Shown: in pieces, positions 1 through 10,345 of the stretch
Position numbering within the stretch: the stretch's first letter is position 1
Layout: each line of letters starts with the position of its first letter
Assembly: GCA_032878915.1 (NCBI GenBank)
Contig: JAVQMG010000129.1
Span: 5,278,001-5,342,000, forward strand
Direction of reading: 5' to 3'
Source: Castanopsis chinensis
Taxonomy: Eukaryota > Streptophyta > Magnoliopsida > Fagales > Fagaceae
Length of the DNA: 64,000 bases
Notes under the pieces: model-generated
Seen by the model: the letters and a program-made list of their open reading frames with translations, nothing else
What the model was told of the DNA's origin: nothing
The model's database searches: none
Position numbers and translations under genes: made by a program

Positions 1-1
1 C

Positions 2-3000
2 GATTCACCCTTCACGGTGCATGTCACTTCGTGCCCTCTACCCCCGAAGTTCCGAATGCCTACGATGGATAGCTATGACGGAACCAAGGACCCCTTGGAC
101 CACTTGGAGTCCTTCAAGACCCTAATGCACCTACAAGGAGTGCCGGACGAGATTATGTGTAGGGCTTTCCCTACTACGCTGAAGGGATCCGCGAGGGTTT
201 GGTACAGCAGATTAACGCCCAACTCAATTGGTGCCTTTAAGGAGTTAGGTGCCCAATTTGTGTCGCACTTTATAGGGGGCCACCGGTATAAGAGGTCCAC
301 AGCGTGCTTGATGAGTATCAGGCAGAGGGAGGACGAGACACTGAGATCCTACATAACACGGTTCAACAGAGAGGCTCTCTCTATAGACGAAGCGGACGAC
401 AAGATACAAGTAGCGGCCTTTACCAACGGGCTGCGAAAGGGCAAGTTCCTCTTCTCCTTGTACAAGAATGATTCGAAGACTATGTCCGAGGTACTATACA
501 GGGCAACGAAATACATGAACGCAGAAGATGCGCTAATAGCGAGAGAGGGTAAGCCGAAGAAAAGGGAGAGGCTGGAAGAGAAACGACATGAGGGAGGACG
601 GAAAAGGCCTAGGACGGATGAGAGAAGGGATGATAGACGCCCGAGGCCGCCCGTGCAGAGATTTGCCAGCTTCACCCCTCTAACGGCCCCGATCGACCAA
701 GTATTAATGCAAATAAGGGATGAGGAAGCCCTAGCGTACCCTGGGAAGCTGAAGGGGAATCCCGACAAAAGATCAAGAAACAAGTATTGCCGCTTCCATC
801 GCGACCACGGCCACGATACGACGGAGTGCTATGACTTGAAGCAACAGATTGAGGCGCTCATCAGGCAAGGGAGGCTACAGAGGTTTGTCAGCAAGGAAGG
901 GACGAATCCACCACAGGGCCAGCTCCCTCCTCGGGAGCATGAGCGCCCAAGACCACCCATTGGGGACATAAGGATGATCGTGGGCGGTACCCCCGGACCG
1001 TCAAAAAGGGCTCGCAAAGCCTATCTACGGATGGTGCAGAGCATACAGACGACGGGCATAACCCCGAAGTCCGCACGGGTGGAAGTGCCTACCTTTGGTT
1101 TTTCCGAGGAGGATGCCCGACGCCTTCACCATCCACATGACGACGCCCTCGTAGTCAGCATACGGGCTGGGGAGTACAACCTACATCGGGTACTCATTGA
1201 TAATGGAAGTTCAGCGGACATACTCTACTACCCTGCGTTCCAACAGATGAGGCTGGATAGAGACCAGCTTGTCCCGACCAATTACCCCCTTGTCGGGTTC
1301 GGGGGTACGAGAGTCTATCCCCTTGGCACCGTCACCTTGACTGTAACGGTGGGGGATTACCCACAGCAAGTCACCAAGGACGTGGTCTTCTTGGTGGTAG
1401 ATTGTTCATCCGCCTACAACGCGATCCTGGGGCGACCTACCCTCAACGCATGGAAAGCCGCGACATCGACTTACCACTTGATGGTTAAATTCCCCACCGG
1501 ATATGGGGTCGGAGAGCTCCGTGGAAACCAAGCGGCGGCGAGAGAATGCTATCTCGCCATGATAGAGATGGATGACCACTTGCAAGCACTGAATGTCGAG
1601 GGACAGCGAGTCACAGCTGAAGCAGTCGAAGAACTGGAAGAAGTGGTACTTAACGGCACGAGGCCTAGCCGGACCACTAGGATCGGCACGACGACTAGCC
1701 CCTCGTTGCGGCAAAGCCTAACCACCTTCTTGAGGGAGAATCAAGATGTATTTGCCTGGAGTCATGAGGACATGCCGGGGATCGATCCGACCGTTATAGT
1801 ACATAGGCTGAGTGTATCACCATCATTCCCCCCAGTCCGACAAAAGAAACGAGTGTTCGCTCCAGAGAGAGACCGGGCCATCGCCGAAGAAGTCCAAAAG
1901 TTGAAGGAGGCGGGTTTTATACGAGAGGTGCACTATCCAGACTGGCTTGCAAACGTGGTCATGGTCAAGAAGGCGAATGGGAAGTGGCGGATGTGCGTCG
2001 ACTTCACGGACCTAAATAAGGCCTGCCCAAAGGATAGTTATCCCCTGCCGCGTATTGACGCGCTCGTGGACTCGACTGCAGGACATGAAATATTGAGTTT
2101 CATGGACGCTTACTCCGGCTACAATCAAATCAAACTCGACGAGGAGGATCAGGAGAAAACGTCGTTCGTCACTAGTCAAGGGCTTTTTTGCTACAAGGTA
2201 ATGCCCTTTGGCCTCAAGAATGCTGGAGCCACGTACCAGAGATTGATGAACAAGATGTTCGCACACCAGATTGGGAGGAATGTGCAAGTCTATGTGGACG
2301 ACATGCTGGTGAAGAGCGCCCGAGAGAACAACCATCTGAGCGACTTGCAAGAAACCTTTGACACCCTGCGGTCATACAACATGAAGCTGAACCCCAGCAA
2401 ATGCGCGTTTGGGGTGACGGCGGGGAAATTCTTGGGTTTCATGGTGTCTCAAAGGGGCATTGAGGTCAACCCTGAGAAGGTCAGGGCGATAGTAGAACTG
2501 GTTCCCCCGAGGACGGTGAAGGAGGTCCAAAGCTTGAATGGCAAGATAGCTGCCCTGAACAGGTTCGTTTCAAGGGCAGCAGACAAGTGCCTACCATTCT
2601 TTCGGACATTGAAGAAATCGTTTGAATGGACGGACGCTTGCCAGAAAGCTCTCGACGATTTGAAGGCGTACCTCTCCTCTCCCCCACTGCTCAGCCCATC
2701 CAGGCAGGGTGAAGAGCTGATATTGTACATCGCCGTCTCCCCGGCGGCTGTCAGTGCGGCCCTTATTAGAGAAGAAGACAGGATACAGAAGCCCGTCTAC
2801 TTCACGAGCAAAGCGCTCAGGGGGGCGGAAGAGAGATACCCCCCAATGGAGAAATTGGCCTTCGCGTTGGTGACCGCGGCGCGAAAGCTAAAACCATACT
2901 TCCAAGCACACGTAATAAACGTGTTGACCGACCAGCCCCTGAGAAGGGCTATGAGTAGTCCAGAAGCTGCAGGGCGAGTGGCACTATGGACGATCGAGCT

Positions 3001-4822
3001 GAGCGAGTACGACATTCGGTATCAACCCCGCAACGCGATGAAGGGACAAATCCTGGCGGACTTCATTGCAGAATTCACCGCCGCAACAGAACCGGGGGCA
3101 AGCGAACTCCCCGTATGGACGGTTCACACGGATGGATCCTCTACTAAACACGCAGGAGGAGTCGGTGTGGTAATCCGCACACCAGAAGGGGATCAGATTA
3201 AGTGCATGGTCCGTCTGTCCTTCTCAGCAACGAACAATGAGGCCGAGTACGAAGCCGTAATTGCAGGGTTGGACATCGCCACTGCAGCTGGAGCCGTAAG
3301 AATGGAGGTCCACTCCGACTCCCAAGTCATTACAAGCCAGATTAATGGCGATTATGAGTGCAGAAGCGAGAGAATGATGAAGTATCTCGACGAAGTAAAG
3401 AATCGAATGAGCAACCTCCAGGTCAGGTTGATTCAGGTACCTAGGGATGAAAACCAAGAGGCTGACCAGCTTGCCAAGGCAGCTTCAGCAGAGACATTGG
3501 TCGTCCCAGACCAAGTACTATCCTTCACCCAAGCATCCCCGACGATAGACGGTACGACGGTGCAGGAAGTGAACGATGAGCGGTGTTGGATGACCCCTAT
3601 AGCTGCGTATTTGGAAGACGGCCTGTTGCCAGACGGTAAGGAGGCTGCTAGAAAATTAAGAGTCAAAGCATCTCGATTCATCATAATGAAAGGTGTGCTC
3701 TACAAAAGGGGTTTCTCCCGACCCTATTTGAGATGCCTAACTCCCGAAGAGGCGGACTACGTCATGAGGGAAGTCCACGAGGGGATCTGCGGGAACCACT
3801 CGGGATCAAAGTCTTTGGTACATAAGCTCCTCAGGGCAGGGTACTACTGGCCGACAATGCAGAAGGACGCCGACGTATACGTCCGGTCTTGTGATAAATG
3901 CCAACGCTTTAGCAACCTCATCAGGCAACCAACAGAGGAGCTCACGCCCATAACAGCCCCATGGCCGTTTGCGCAATGGGGACTCGACATCATGGGCCCC
4001 TTCCCGATCGCCGCAAAACAGCTTAAGTTCCTAGTGGTCGGCATCGACTACTTCACGAAGTGGGTGGAGGCTGAGGCTTTAGCAACCATCACAGAGAAAA
4101 ATGTTCGAAGTTTCGTATGGAGGAACATCATTTGCAGGTACGGCATACCGCGAGTCCTTGTATCGGACAATGGCAAACAGTTCGACAATGAAGCATTCAG
4201 GGAATTCTGTTCCCAGCTGGGGATAAAAAACCACTATTCGTCACCCGCACACCCACAAGCCAACGGACAGGTCGAGGTCACAAACCGATCCTTACTGAAG
4301 ATCATCAAAACTCGGCTTGAGGGGGCAAAGGGCATATGGCCGGACGAGTTACCAAGCGTCTTGTGGGCATACAGGATGACGGTGAGAACACCGACGGGAG
4401 AAACGCCGTTCCGCTTGGCATACGGATCAGAGGCTGTCATACCAGCCGAAATAGGTCTTACAAGCTACCGCGTTGGGAACCACGACGAGCAAAGAAACGA
4501 TGAAGCCATACGCCTCCAGCTCGATCTAGTGGACGAAGTCAGAGCAGCTGCAGAACAGAGAATCACGCGGTACCAGGACCTTATGGCTAAGCACTACAAT
4601 TCCAAAGTTAGACACAGAGACTTCCAGGTCGGGGACCTTGTCCAAAAGAGAGTGCTCGGCTCTACGAAGGATTCCACCCAGGGGAAGCTTGGACCAAACT
4701 GGGAGGGACCGTACAGGGTCACAGCATGGCACAGGAAGGGGACATACTACCTCGAGACCCTAAACGGGAAAAAACTAAGCCACCCTTGGAATACGGAGCA
4801 CCTAAAGAAATATTATCAGTAG
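2..4822 (+). CDS. Gag-Pol polyprotein of element A (5' partial)
   Basis: One frame is open from base 2 to the TAG at 4820-4822 (about 1606 codons) with no frameshift. Domains in order: retrotransposon gag core (about 70-330), a Lys/Arg-rich stretch and a CRFHRDHGHDTTEC zinc-knuckle-like motif (about 787-850), aspartic protease with IDNGSSADIL (about 1195), reverse transcriptase with the YVDDML catalytic motif (about 2290), Ty3-type RNase H (about 2710-2960), a second RNase H starting HTDGSS (about 3120-3480), integrase HHCC zinc finger (about 3775-3905), and the integrase catalytic core with D (about 4044), D (about 4162) and E (about 4272). These proteins package, copy and insert the element. 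The true start lies upstream; an in-frame GTG near base 17 is not a real start. All catalytic motifs I looked for are present. Confidence 0.95.
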   Translation, partial: DSPFTVHVTSCPLPPKFRMPTMDSYDGTKDPLDHLESFKTLMHLQGVPDEIMCRAFPTTLKGSARVWYSRLTPNSIGAFKELGAQFVSHFIGGHRYKRSTACLMSIRQREDETLRSYITRFNREALSIDEADDKIQVAAFTNGLRKGKFLFSLYKNDSKTMSEVLYRATKYMNAEDALIAREGKPKKRERLEEKRHEGGRKRPRTDERRDDRRPRPPVQRFASFTPLTAPIDQVLMQIRDEEALAYPGKLKGNPDKRSRNKYCRFHRDHGHDTTECYDLKQQIEALIRQGRLQRFVSKEGTNPPQGQLPPREHERPRPPIGDIRMIVGGTPGPSKRARKAYLRMVQSIQTTGITPKSARVEVPTFGFSEEDARRLHHPHDDALVVSIRAGEYNLHRVLIDNGSSADILYYPAFQQMRLDRDQLVPTNYPLVGFGGTRVYPLGTVTLTVTVGDYPQQVTKDVVFLVVDCSSAYNAILGRPTLNAWKAATSTYHLMVKFPTGYGVGELRGNQAAARECYLAMIEMDDHLQALNVEGQRVTAEAVEELEEVVLNGTRPSRTTRIGTTTSPSLRQSLTTFLRENQDVFAWSHEDMPGIDPTVIVHRLSVSPSFPPVRQKKRVFAPERDRAIAEEVQKLKEAGFIREVHYPDWLANVVMVKKANGKWRMCVDFTDLNKACPKDSYPLPRIDALVDSTAGHEILSFMDAYSGYNQIKLDEEDQEKTSFVTSQGLFCYKVMPFGLKNAGATYQRLMNKMFAHQIGRNVQVYVDDMLVKSARENNHLSDLQETFDTLRSYNMKLNPSKCAFGVTAGKFLGFMVSQRGIEVNPEKVRAIVELVPPRTVKEVQSLNGKIAALNRFVSRAADKCLPFFRTLKKSFEWTDACQKALDDLKAYLSSPPLLSPSRQGEELILYIAVSPAAVSAALIREEDRIQKPVYFTSKALRGAEERYPPMEKLAFALVTAARKLKPYFQAHVINVLTDQPLRRAMSSPEAAGRVALWTIELSEYDIRYQPRNAMKGQILADFIAEFTAATEPGASELPVWTVHTDGSSTKHAGGVGVVIRTPEGDQIKCMVRLSFSATNNEAEYEAVIAGLDIATAAGAVRMEVHSDSQVITSQINGDYECRSERMMKYLDEVKNRMSNLQVRLIQVPRDENQEADQLAKAASAETLVVPDQVLSFTQASPTIDGTTVQEVNDERCWMTPIAAYLEDGLLPDGKEAARKLRVKASRFIIMKGVLYKRGFSRPYLRCLTPEEADYVMREVHEGICGNHSGSKSLVHKLLRAGYYWPTMQKDADVYVRSCDKCQRFSNLIRQPTEELTPITAPWPFAQWGLDIMGPFPIAAKQLKFLVVGIDYFTKWVEAEALATITEKNVRSFVWRNIICRYGIPRVLVSDNGKQFDNEAFREFCSQLGIKNHYSSPAHPQANGQVEVTNRSLLKIIKTRLEGAKGIWPDELPSVLWAYRMTVRTPTGETPFRLAYGSEAVIPAEIGLTSYRVGNHDEQRNDEAIRLQLDLVDEVRAAAEQRITRYQDLMAKHYNSKVRHRDFQVGDLVQKRVLGSTKDSTQGKLGPNWEGPYRVTAWHRKGTYYLETLNGKKLSHPWNTEHLKKYYQ

Positions 4823-4980
4823 AAGACGACGACAAACAATGTTGTGTCCTTTTGTGATGCTTGTAATTTTGCTTCCTACGGCACTGCCGGAACGCCTAAA
4901 GGCGAGTCTTTGTTCAAGATTCTACACACAATGGCAGAAGTTTTTGCAACTCTTGTTTGCATGATACCTAAATCCACAAT

Positions 4981-5925
4981 GAAAACATAATCTACAAGTC
5001 CACACAGTGGACGGACCATCTAAATGATGGGATAATCTACAAAGTCCACACAGTGGATGGACTATCTAAAATCTACAAGTTCCACACAGTGGACGGACCA
5101 TCTAAAATGGTCATAATCTACAAGTCCACACAGTGGACGGACCATCTAAATGATGGGATAATCTACAAAGTCCACACAGTGGACGGACTATCTAAAATCT
5201 ACAAGTTCCACACAGTGGACGGACCATCTAAAATGGTCATAATCTACAAGTCCACACAGTGGACGGACCATCTAAATGATGGGATAATCTACGAAGTCCA
5301 CACAGTGGACGGACTATCTAAAATCTACAAGTTCCACACAGTGGACGGACCATCTAAAATGGTCATAATCTACAAGTCCACACAGTGGACGGACCATCTA
5401 AATGATGGGATAATCTACGAAGTCCACACAGTGGACGGACCATTTCAAAATGGCAATAATCTATAAGTCCACACAGTGGACGGACCATTTCAAAATGGCA
5501 ATAACCTATAAGTCCATAATATGGACGGACCATCTAAAAGATGGGATAATCTACAAAATCCACACAGTGGACGGACCATTTCAAAATGGCAATAATCTAT
5601 GAGTCCATAAAGTGGACGGACCATCTAAACGATGGGTTAGTCAACTAAGTCTATAAAGTGGACGGACCATCTGAAAGATGGGATGATCTACAAAATCCAC
5701 ACAGTGGACGGACAATTTAAAAGTGGACATCATCCATCGGTCCAAACAATGGACGGACCGTATAAACGACGGGAATAACCAACAAGTCCACGAATAGGAC
5801 GGACCAAACAATGGACGGATAATCAACAACGTGGGCGCACGATCCCAAAACGTTCTACTGTCGGACGTCAATAGCGTGGACGGCGAGTCTATTGGACAAC
5901 CGGTTTAATTGCAAAGTCCACAGGG
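4981..5925 (+). repeat. Tandem array of element A with 126-bp higher-order units
   Basis: About 42-bp monomers are built around GTCCACACAGTGGAC, a 6-bp palindromic pair around a 3-bp centre. Groups of three monomers repeat with a period of exactly 126 bp: unit starts lie at 4989, 5115, 5241 and 5367. After about 5440 the monomers become irregular and diverged. Because 126 is a multiple of 3, one frame stays open by chance. The array lies between the 3' end of gag-pol and the 3' end of the antisense gene, so it separates two convergent transcripts. No coding role is supported. The stretch 4823-4980 and the stretch 5926-6143 show nothing else I recognise. Confidence 0.92.
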
Positions 5926-6143
5926 TGGACGGATTAGTCTTGTAGCTCATTACGTTGACGGATCGTTGTTTACACAAGCAAAGTAATTAAAAGCATTCAT
6001 AAGAATATGCGACGAGTGAATAAAAGCCTTGAATATATTAAAGCATACATGACGGGTGCAAAATTACACCAACAAGTTGTCCTCAAATTACAAATTGCTT
6101 TTAAAAGAGAAAAGAGAAAAACGACGGAAAGAAGGCAGGACAA

Positions 6144-8285
6144 TCACGGAACTTGGGGGGCATCGACTTGATCCCTGGCACCGTCGGGCTCTTGAGGACG
6201 GGTGGTGTCGTCACCGTTTTGAGGGGCCTCATTGGGTGCCTCGCCAAAAAGCTCAGCCGTCCCCTCCGAGTCGACGGCGTGAGCTGGGGTCTGGCCTCCG
6301 GCATCGATGTTGATGTGATCAACACCAAGGTCTGGATACGACGCCTTCACTTGACGGAGGCAGTCGTCGAACCCGTCGGCGAAGGAAGTACCGAGTTCCG
6401 TCAGCAATGCTTCTGAATCACGGTACTCCCGGACGGCTTCGGCCTTAGCCCGACGGATGTCTTCGTCTTTGGTTTTCACCAATTCCCTCAAGAACTCCAC
6501 CTCCTTCTCCGATGCACCAAGAGCCTCCTCCGTCAACTTAAGTTTTTGTTCGTGACGGATCCTCCAGAGCTTCATGTTGTCCAGCTCCTCCGTCAAGGCC
6601 TTGCCCTTGGACCGTGCCCGCTCCAGAGATTTCTCACTTTTCAGGCAACGGTCCATCAGGCCCTTAGCCATTAACACCGTCTACAGCCAACAATAGCAGA
6701 AAGTTAGTTTGCATACACTGATTTGGCCCAAGTCAAGATGTACCTAGACGGACATATTACCTGGGTTAGGCTGAATAGAGCCGTCTCCCCCATTGCCTCC
6801 GTCGCATGGTTTCCCAGGTCCTCATAGTCTTCCTCCTTTATGATCGAGGTGACCTGGGCGAGAGCATACTGTGAGTCCTCCCGAAGGAGGACGGGAGCCT
6901 TTTCCTGGACGGTGGCAGGTTTGGTCATAAGACCCTTACCCTTGCCAAGGCCAACCTTGGGGGTAGGCTCGTTGCCCCCCTGGACGGCCGGAAGCCCCGT
7001 CACTAGCCTCGGCCTCTTCACCGGACGGTCCGTTCTCTCTGGCCCCTTCTTCTCCGGCCCCTTGGAGGGATGATCACCCCCGTTCTTCTTCTTATGGGCT
7101 GCCTGTTGCTTGATTAGAGCTCGTCTCTTAGCGTCGTCCATTTCTGCAAATGGTGAACGGTTAAGTCATATGACGGGCATAAAATCAGAAACAAAATCAA
7201 GACGGGTAAGAATTCTTACGCTTGCGTACTCCCTCGTCGTATTTAATGGCGGCAGCCGAAGGTTCTGGGCCGTCACAGTACCAATGGATCGTGTTGAGAG
7301 TGACGAGCTTGGCCCAGGTCCTCTCCGACAACTTGGTTTTCTGAAAGATGGACTCAAGGAAGCCAAACTGCTCAACGGTGATGTCCGTGCGTCTACGAGC
7401 TGCAAAGAGGAAGACGGTTAGGTAACCAAATGGCACGCAGGTGATACAAGACGGGCCCAGAATAAATCACATACCCGACGGGGGTACGATACCCCATGTC
7501 TTATCGACGGGTGAAAATTCCGGGTCGTCGCGACGGCCCATCCACTCGTCCCCTTGTAGGAAGAAAAACCTGCTCTTCCAATTACGGTTGGAGTCAGGGG
7601 TCTCGGACACCAACCTAAGCAACGGGCTCCTCGCCGCGAAGCTGTACATTCCTTTTGACTTGACAATCTCGTCTGGATGGTAACAATTGAAGAACTCCTC
7701 CATTGTTAACCGTCTTGTCCCCTTGGACATGACGCCATATAGGACTTCTACGCTCAAGAACACCCTCCAGGCGTTTGGGGAAATTTGGGTGACGGACACA
7801 CCCAGATACTGGAGAAGTTGACGGTGCAGGGCGCTTAGAGGAAAACGAAGGCCAGCCTTGAGCATTTGCTCGTACACGCCGACGTCCTCCAGTCCCTCGT
7901 AATAGCACCTCTCGTTCTTAAAGGGTAGACGGACTGTTATTGAGTTTGGGATTTGGTACTTTTCCCTTAGAGTATTGAAGTGCGGCAGAGCGATGGTGGA
8001 AGTGAAGTAGTTCACCGTCCACTCGGGGGGCAGGATGAACTTCCTCAAGCCGTCCTCGCCAATAGCTGGCTGAACGGAGGGATCTATCACTTCTAGTTCC
8101 TCGCTTGAGTCAAATTCTGACCCGTCCTCTCCTCGCCCTTCATCTTCCGTAGAGGAAGGAGAGCTGGATGACGGTTCTCTGACATCGACGGAGGAACCCC
8201 GGTCACCCTGACCTGAGGGATAAGCCTCGTCATATCCTGCTCCCTCACAAACAAAAAATTGACCGCTGGAAGCTTCACTAGACAT
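6144..8285 (-). CDS. Antisense four-exon gene of element A (nuclear-type coiled-coil protein, 636 aa)
   Basis: Four open segments on the minus strand join into one frame: exon 1 8285-7475, exon 2 7399-7220, exon 3 7143-6761, exon 4 6680-6144 (1911 nt, 636 aa plus stop). Each intron (75, 76 and 80 nt) is GT..AG, with donors GTATGT, GTAAGA and GTAATA and pyrimidine-rich acceptors ending in CAG or TAG; phases are 1, 1, 0. The protein has an acidic Ser/Glu-rich N terminus, a globular domain resembling the family called putative gypsy-type transposon (PF04195-like, from memory), a short exon with WYCDGPEPS, a Lys/Pro-rich stretch with PVKRPRL that looks like a nuclear localisation signal, and a C-terminal coiled coil. 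Antisense ORFs are known in the plant Tat clade (for example Grande); their function is not established. Element B has the same gene structure. Confidence 0.8.
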
Positions 8286-8524
8286 CTGACACCTACAAAT
8301 GACGGAAAGGAAACCTAAGACTCTAGATCTACACTGACGACGGACTAACGTTCAAAAAGGAGAAATGCAGGTCAAAAATGAACTTACTGGTAACGAGGTG
8401 ACGGTGAAAAGTTGAAAGGATGGGTCGGCGGTAGAGATACGCGACGGTAATCACAGAGATGACGGATGCTCTCTAGTCAGTGAAAATTTCTCCAAAGAGC
8501 GCAAATGACATGAGCAAAAGATGA

Positions 8525-8532
8525 ATATATAG
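8525..8532 (-). promoter_or_regulatory. TATA-like box for the antisense gene of element A
   Basis: On the minus strand the sequence reads CTATATAT, 240 bp upstream of the antisense start codon at 8285. Elements B and D have a matching box at a similar place, which supports a dedicated antisense promoter inside the element rather than transcription from the LTR. The start site itself is not visible. Confidence 0.5.
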
Positions 8533-8731
8533 GGGTAGCGACACGACTCACGAAGAGACGCCTCGATCTTAGTTAGCTACCAATCGAGGGTCGCCGCGTG
8601 TCCCCAGGCATTTATGCCTGTTCCAGCATGACGGTTCACCAACGCCAAGATCGCGACGGATGTAAGGGGACGGACGTATGCTCGCCATATGTCCGTCATG
8701 GATAAAGGTGAGCCGATGTTACCGACTAGCT

Positions 8732-8774
8732 TATTCCATGGACCCGTCACGTGGGATGACGGATTCATGGAATA
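8732..8774 (+). other. Stem-loop beside the polypurine tract, element A
   Basis: TATTCCATG at 8732-8740 pairs perfectly with CATGGAATA at 8766-8774, leaving a 25-nt loop. The right arm runs straight into the polypurine tract. Element B has a stem at the same place with different bases that still pair (see findings). Confidence 0.7.
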
Positions 8775-8783
8775 GGGGGCAGC
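8775..8783 (+). other. Polypurine tract of element A
   Basis: GGGGGCAGC lies immediately 5' of the 3' LTR and is identical in element B. It is the expected primer for plus-strand DNA synthesis in LTR retrotransposons. Confidence 0.85.
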
Positions 8784-9183
8784 TGAAGAGGAAAATATTT
8801 GACAACATTGGTGTGTGTTCTGTTCATCGGATGCTGGGCTCCAGGGCCTTCCAAACAGGTCTGGTCGCGGCCCATTTAGGGTACTGTAGCGCCTGCCTGA
8901 TCCACTCGCCTGGGCCTCATAGGGTAGGGTGCCCCTACAAGGAAAAAGATCAATAGGTCTACACAAGTATAAATACGCCAGAACCCTCACAAATCAAGGT
9001 ACGCACGCTCATTTGAACTCTAGCGCTCTTGAGTTATTAGCGGGGTTCCTGACTTGACCTTCGGAGGGTTCTAGGCCGGCACCACACCGGTGCTCCCTTC
9101 CAGGTCTTCTCTTGTTGTTCTGTAGGTTCCTATCGTGCGCCGTTCGGGACCGTGCAGCTCACTGGTGAAGTTCGGCATCATCA
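8784..9183 (+). repeat. 3' LTR of element A (400 bp)
   Basis: The LTR starts TGAAGAGG after the polypurine tract and ends GGCATCATCA. A TATAAATA box lies at 8968-8975. The last 130 bp align with the end of the LTR of element B, sharing CTTGACCTTCGGAGGGT and the terminal CATCATCA. The start is set by the polypurine tract, the end by the shared terminus. Confidence 0.88.
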
Positions 9184-9425
9184 TTGCTTATAAATTGTCA
9201 CTCTAAAATCAAATCCTGAGGAATAAAAAAGTGAATGTTTGGTTCGACCAACCCTATTTTTTTCTATATTCATTTACTACCTAGTAAAAGTATACTCAAT
9301 ATTATTTAAACTCTTTGAAAAATGTTATTGGATTTTGTTAATAAATGCCCTAATGGTAGAGATTAAGATGCATTTAATAGGCTGTTAATAAACTACATTA
9401 GGAAAAAGAGGAGTGATTAAGATAC

Positions 9426-9605
9426 GAGAAATGATATGTCCACAACATTTTTACAACAAATCCTAAGTGGCAGATTGTTACTAGCTGTTATTATTGAGGC
9501 AAAAAAGTAATCTTCGTGTTAAGTTCCAAGTTGAACCAATAACAACTAACTACCTGTGATTTGTTATGAAAATGTTGTAAGAATGTTGTGGACGTAACAT
9601 CTCTC
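9426..9605. mobile_element. MITE-like inverted-repeat element, about 180 bp
   Basis: The left end GAGAAATGATATGTCCACAA and the right end, read on the other strand, match imperfectly over about 45 bp (GAGAGATGTTACGTCCACAA). Flanking 9-mers TTAAGATAC (9417-9425) and TTAAAATGC (9606-9614) agree at 7 of 9 positions, which would fit an aged Mutator-type target duplication. Parts of the same sequence recur near 12905 and 37596. Confidence 0.6.
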
Positions 9606-9718
9606 TTAAAATGCATTCAAAAAATAAAGTTAAAATATACTCATATATTCAAAAGGAGTCATGTTAACTAGTATCCTTAGAAAAATTGTTAATAAACTAT
9701 ATTAGGAAAAATTTTATA

Positions 9719-10345
9719 CCACTTTCGTGAAAAAATTTTTAAAAAGCCGTCAAAAAAATTAAGGATAAATTTCTTAGTTAGTTCATATCCTTTACATCAT
9801 ATGTCAATTTGATCTCTAACATTTCAATTGTGTAAATTTGGTCCTTAACGTTTTTAGTACCGTGTCAATTTCTATCGCTATTCCCTAGATGGGAAAATCT
9901 GATGTGTTAAATAAAATAATAAAAATGATTTTCCATGCAATATCAACTGCAAACTATATTGACACGTTAGTTTTTTCTTTTTAAACTCAAATTTTATGTA
10001 CTCAAATTATATCACCCTAAAATTTGTAAAACCACTTTCATGAAAAATATTTTTAAAAAAATAAGGATAAATTACCAAGTTAGTCTCTATCTTTTATACC
10101 ATATGTCAATTTCATTTCTAACTTTTCAATTATGTCAAATTAGTCCTTAACCTTTTCAGTGTCGTGTCAATTTGGTCTCTATTGTTATTCTCTTTATGGA
10201 AAAATCTGACGTGTCAAACAGAATAATAAAAAATGATTTTTCATTCCACATCAATTGCAAACTACACTGTTAAGTCAGTTTTTTTTTTTTTTTTTTTTTT
10301 GTGTAACTCAAATTTTATGTACTCGGATTATCACCTTAAAATTTG
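9719..10345. repeat. Two diverged tandem copies of a 310-bp AT-rich unit
   Basis: The stretch from ACCACTTTCGTGAAAA at 9719 to about 10029 is repeated from ACCACTTTCATGAAAA at about 10030 to 10345. Matching landmarks include CATATGTCAATTT, CGTGTCAATTT, GGAAAAATCTGA and CTCAAATTTTATGTACTC in the same order. Copy 2 carries a long T run. No coding potential. Confidence 0.7.

Larger units (their letters stand above)
1..9183 (+). mobile_element. Element A: Tat-type Ty3/gypsy LTR retrotransposon, 5' end outside the window
   Basis: The window opens inside gag, so the 5' LTR, primer binding site and about 136 gag residues (by comparison with element B) are missing. What remains runs in the order gag, protease, reverse transcriptase, RNase H, a second archaeal-type RNase H, integrase, tandem repeats, an antisense spliced gene, polypurine tract and 3' LTR. 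A second RNase H domain between the first RNase H and integrase is the hallmark of the plant Tat clade. The gag-pol frame and the antisense gene are both open, so this copy may be young, but the LTR pair cannot be compared here. The 5-bp target duplication cannot be checked; the bases after the LTR are TTGCT. Confidence 0.93.

Noticed and set aside
349..3684. Many minus-strand open frames opposite gag-pol of element A
   Set aside because: Shadows of the sense frame in GC-balanced coding DNA; no splice or promoter signals, and they are not kept in element B.
5053..5466. 137-codon open frame in the element A array
   Set aside because: It exists only because the 126-bp repeat is a multiple of 3; the peptide is a simple repeat with no gene signals.
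4981..5925. CRISPR-like array
   Set aside because: Repeats are directly adjacent without unique spacers, and this is plant nuclear DNA.
6056..6416. Plus-strand open frames over the antisense gene's last exon
   Set aside because: They overlap the antisense coding exon and show no domain; the minus-strand frame explains the DNA.
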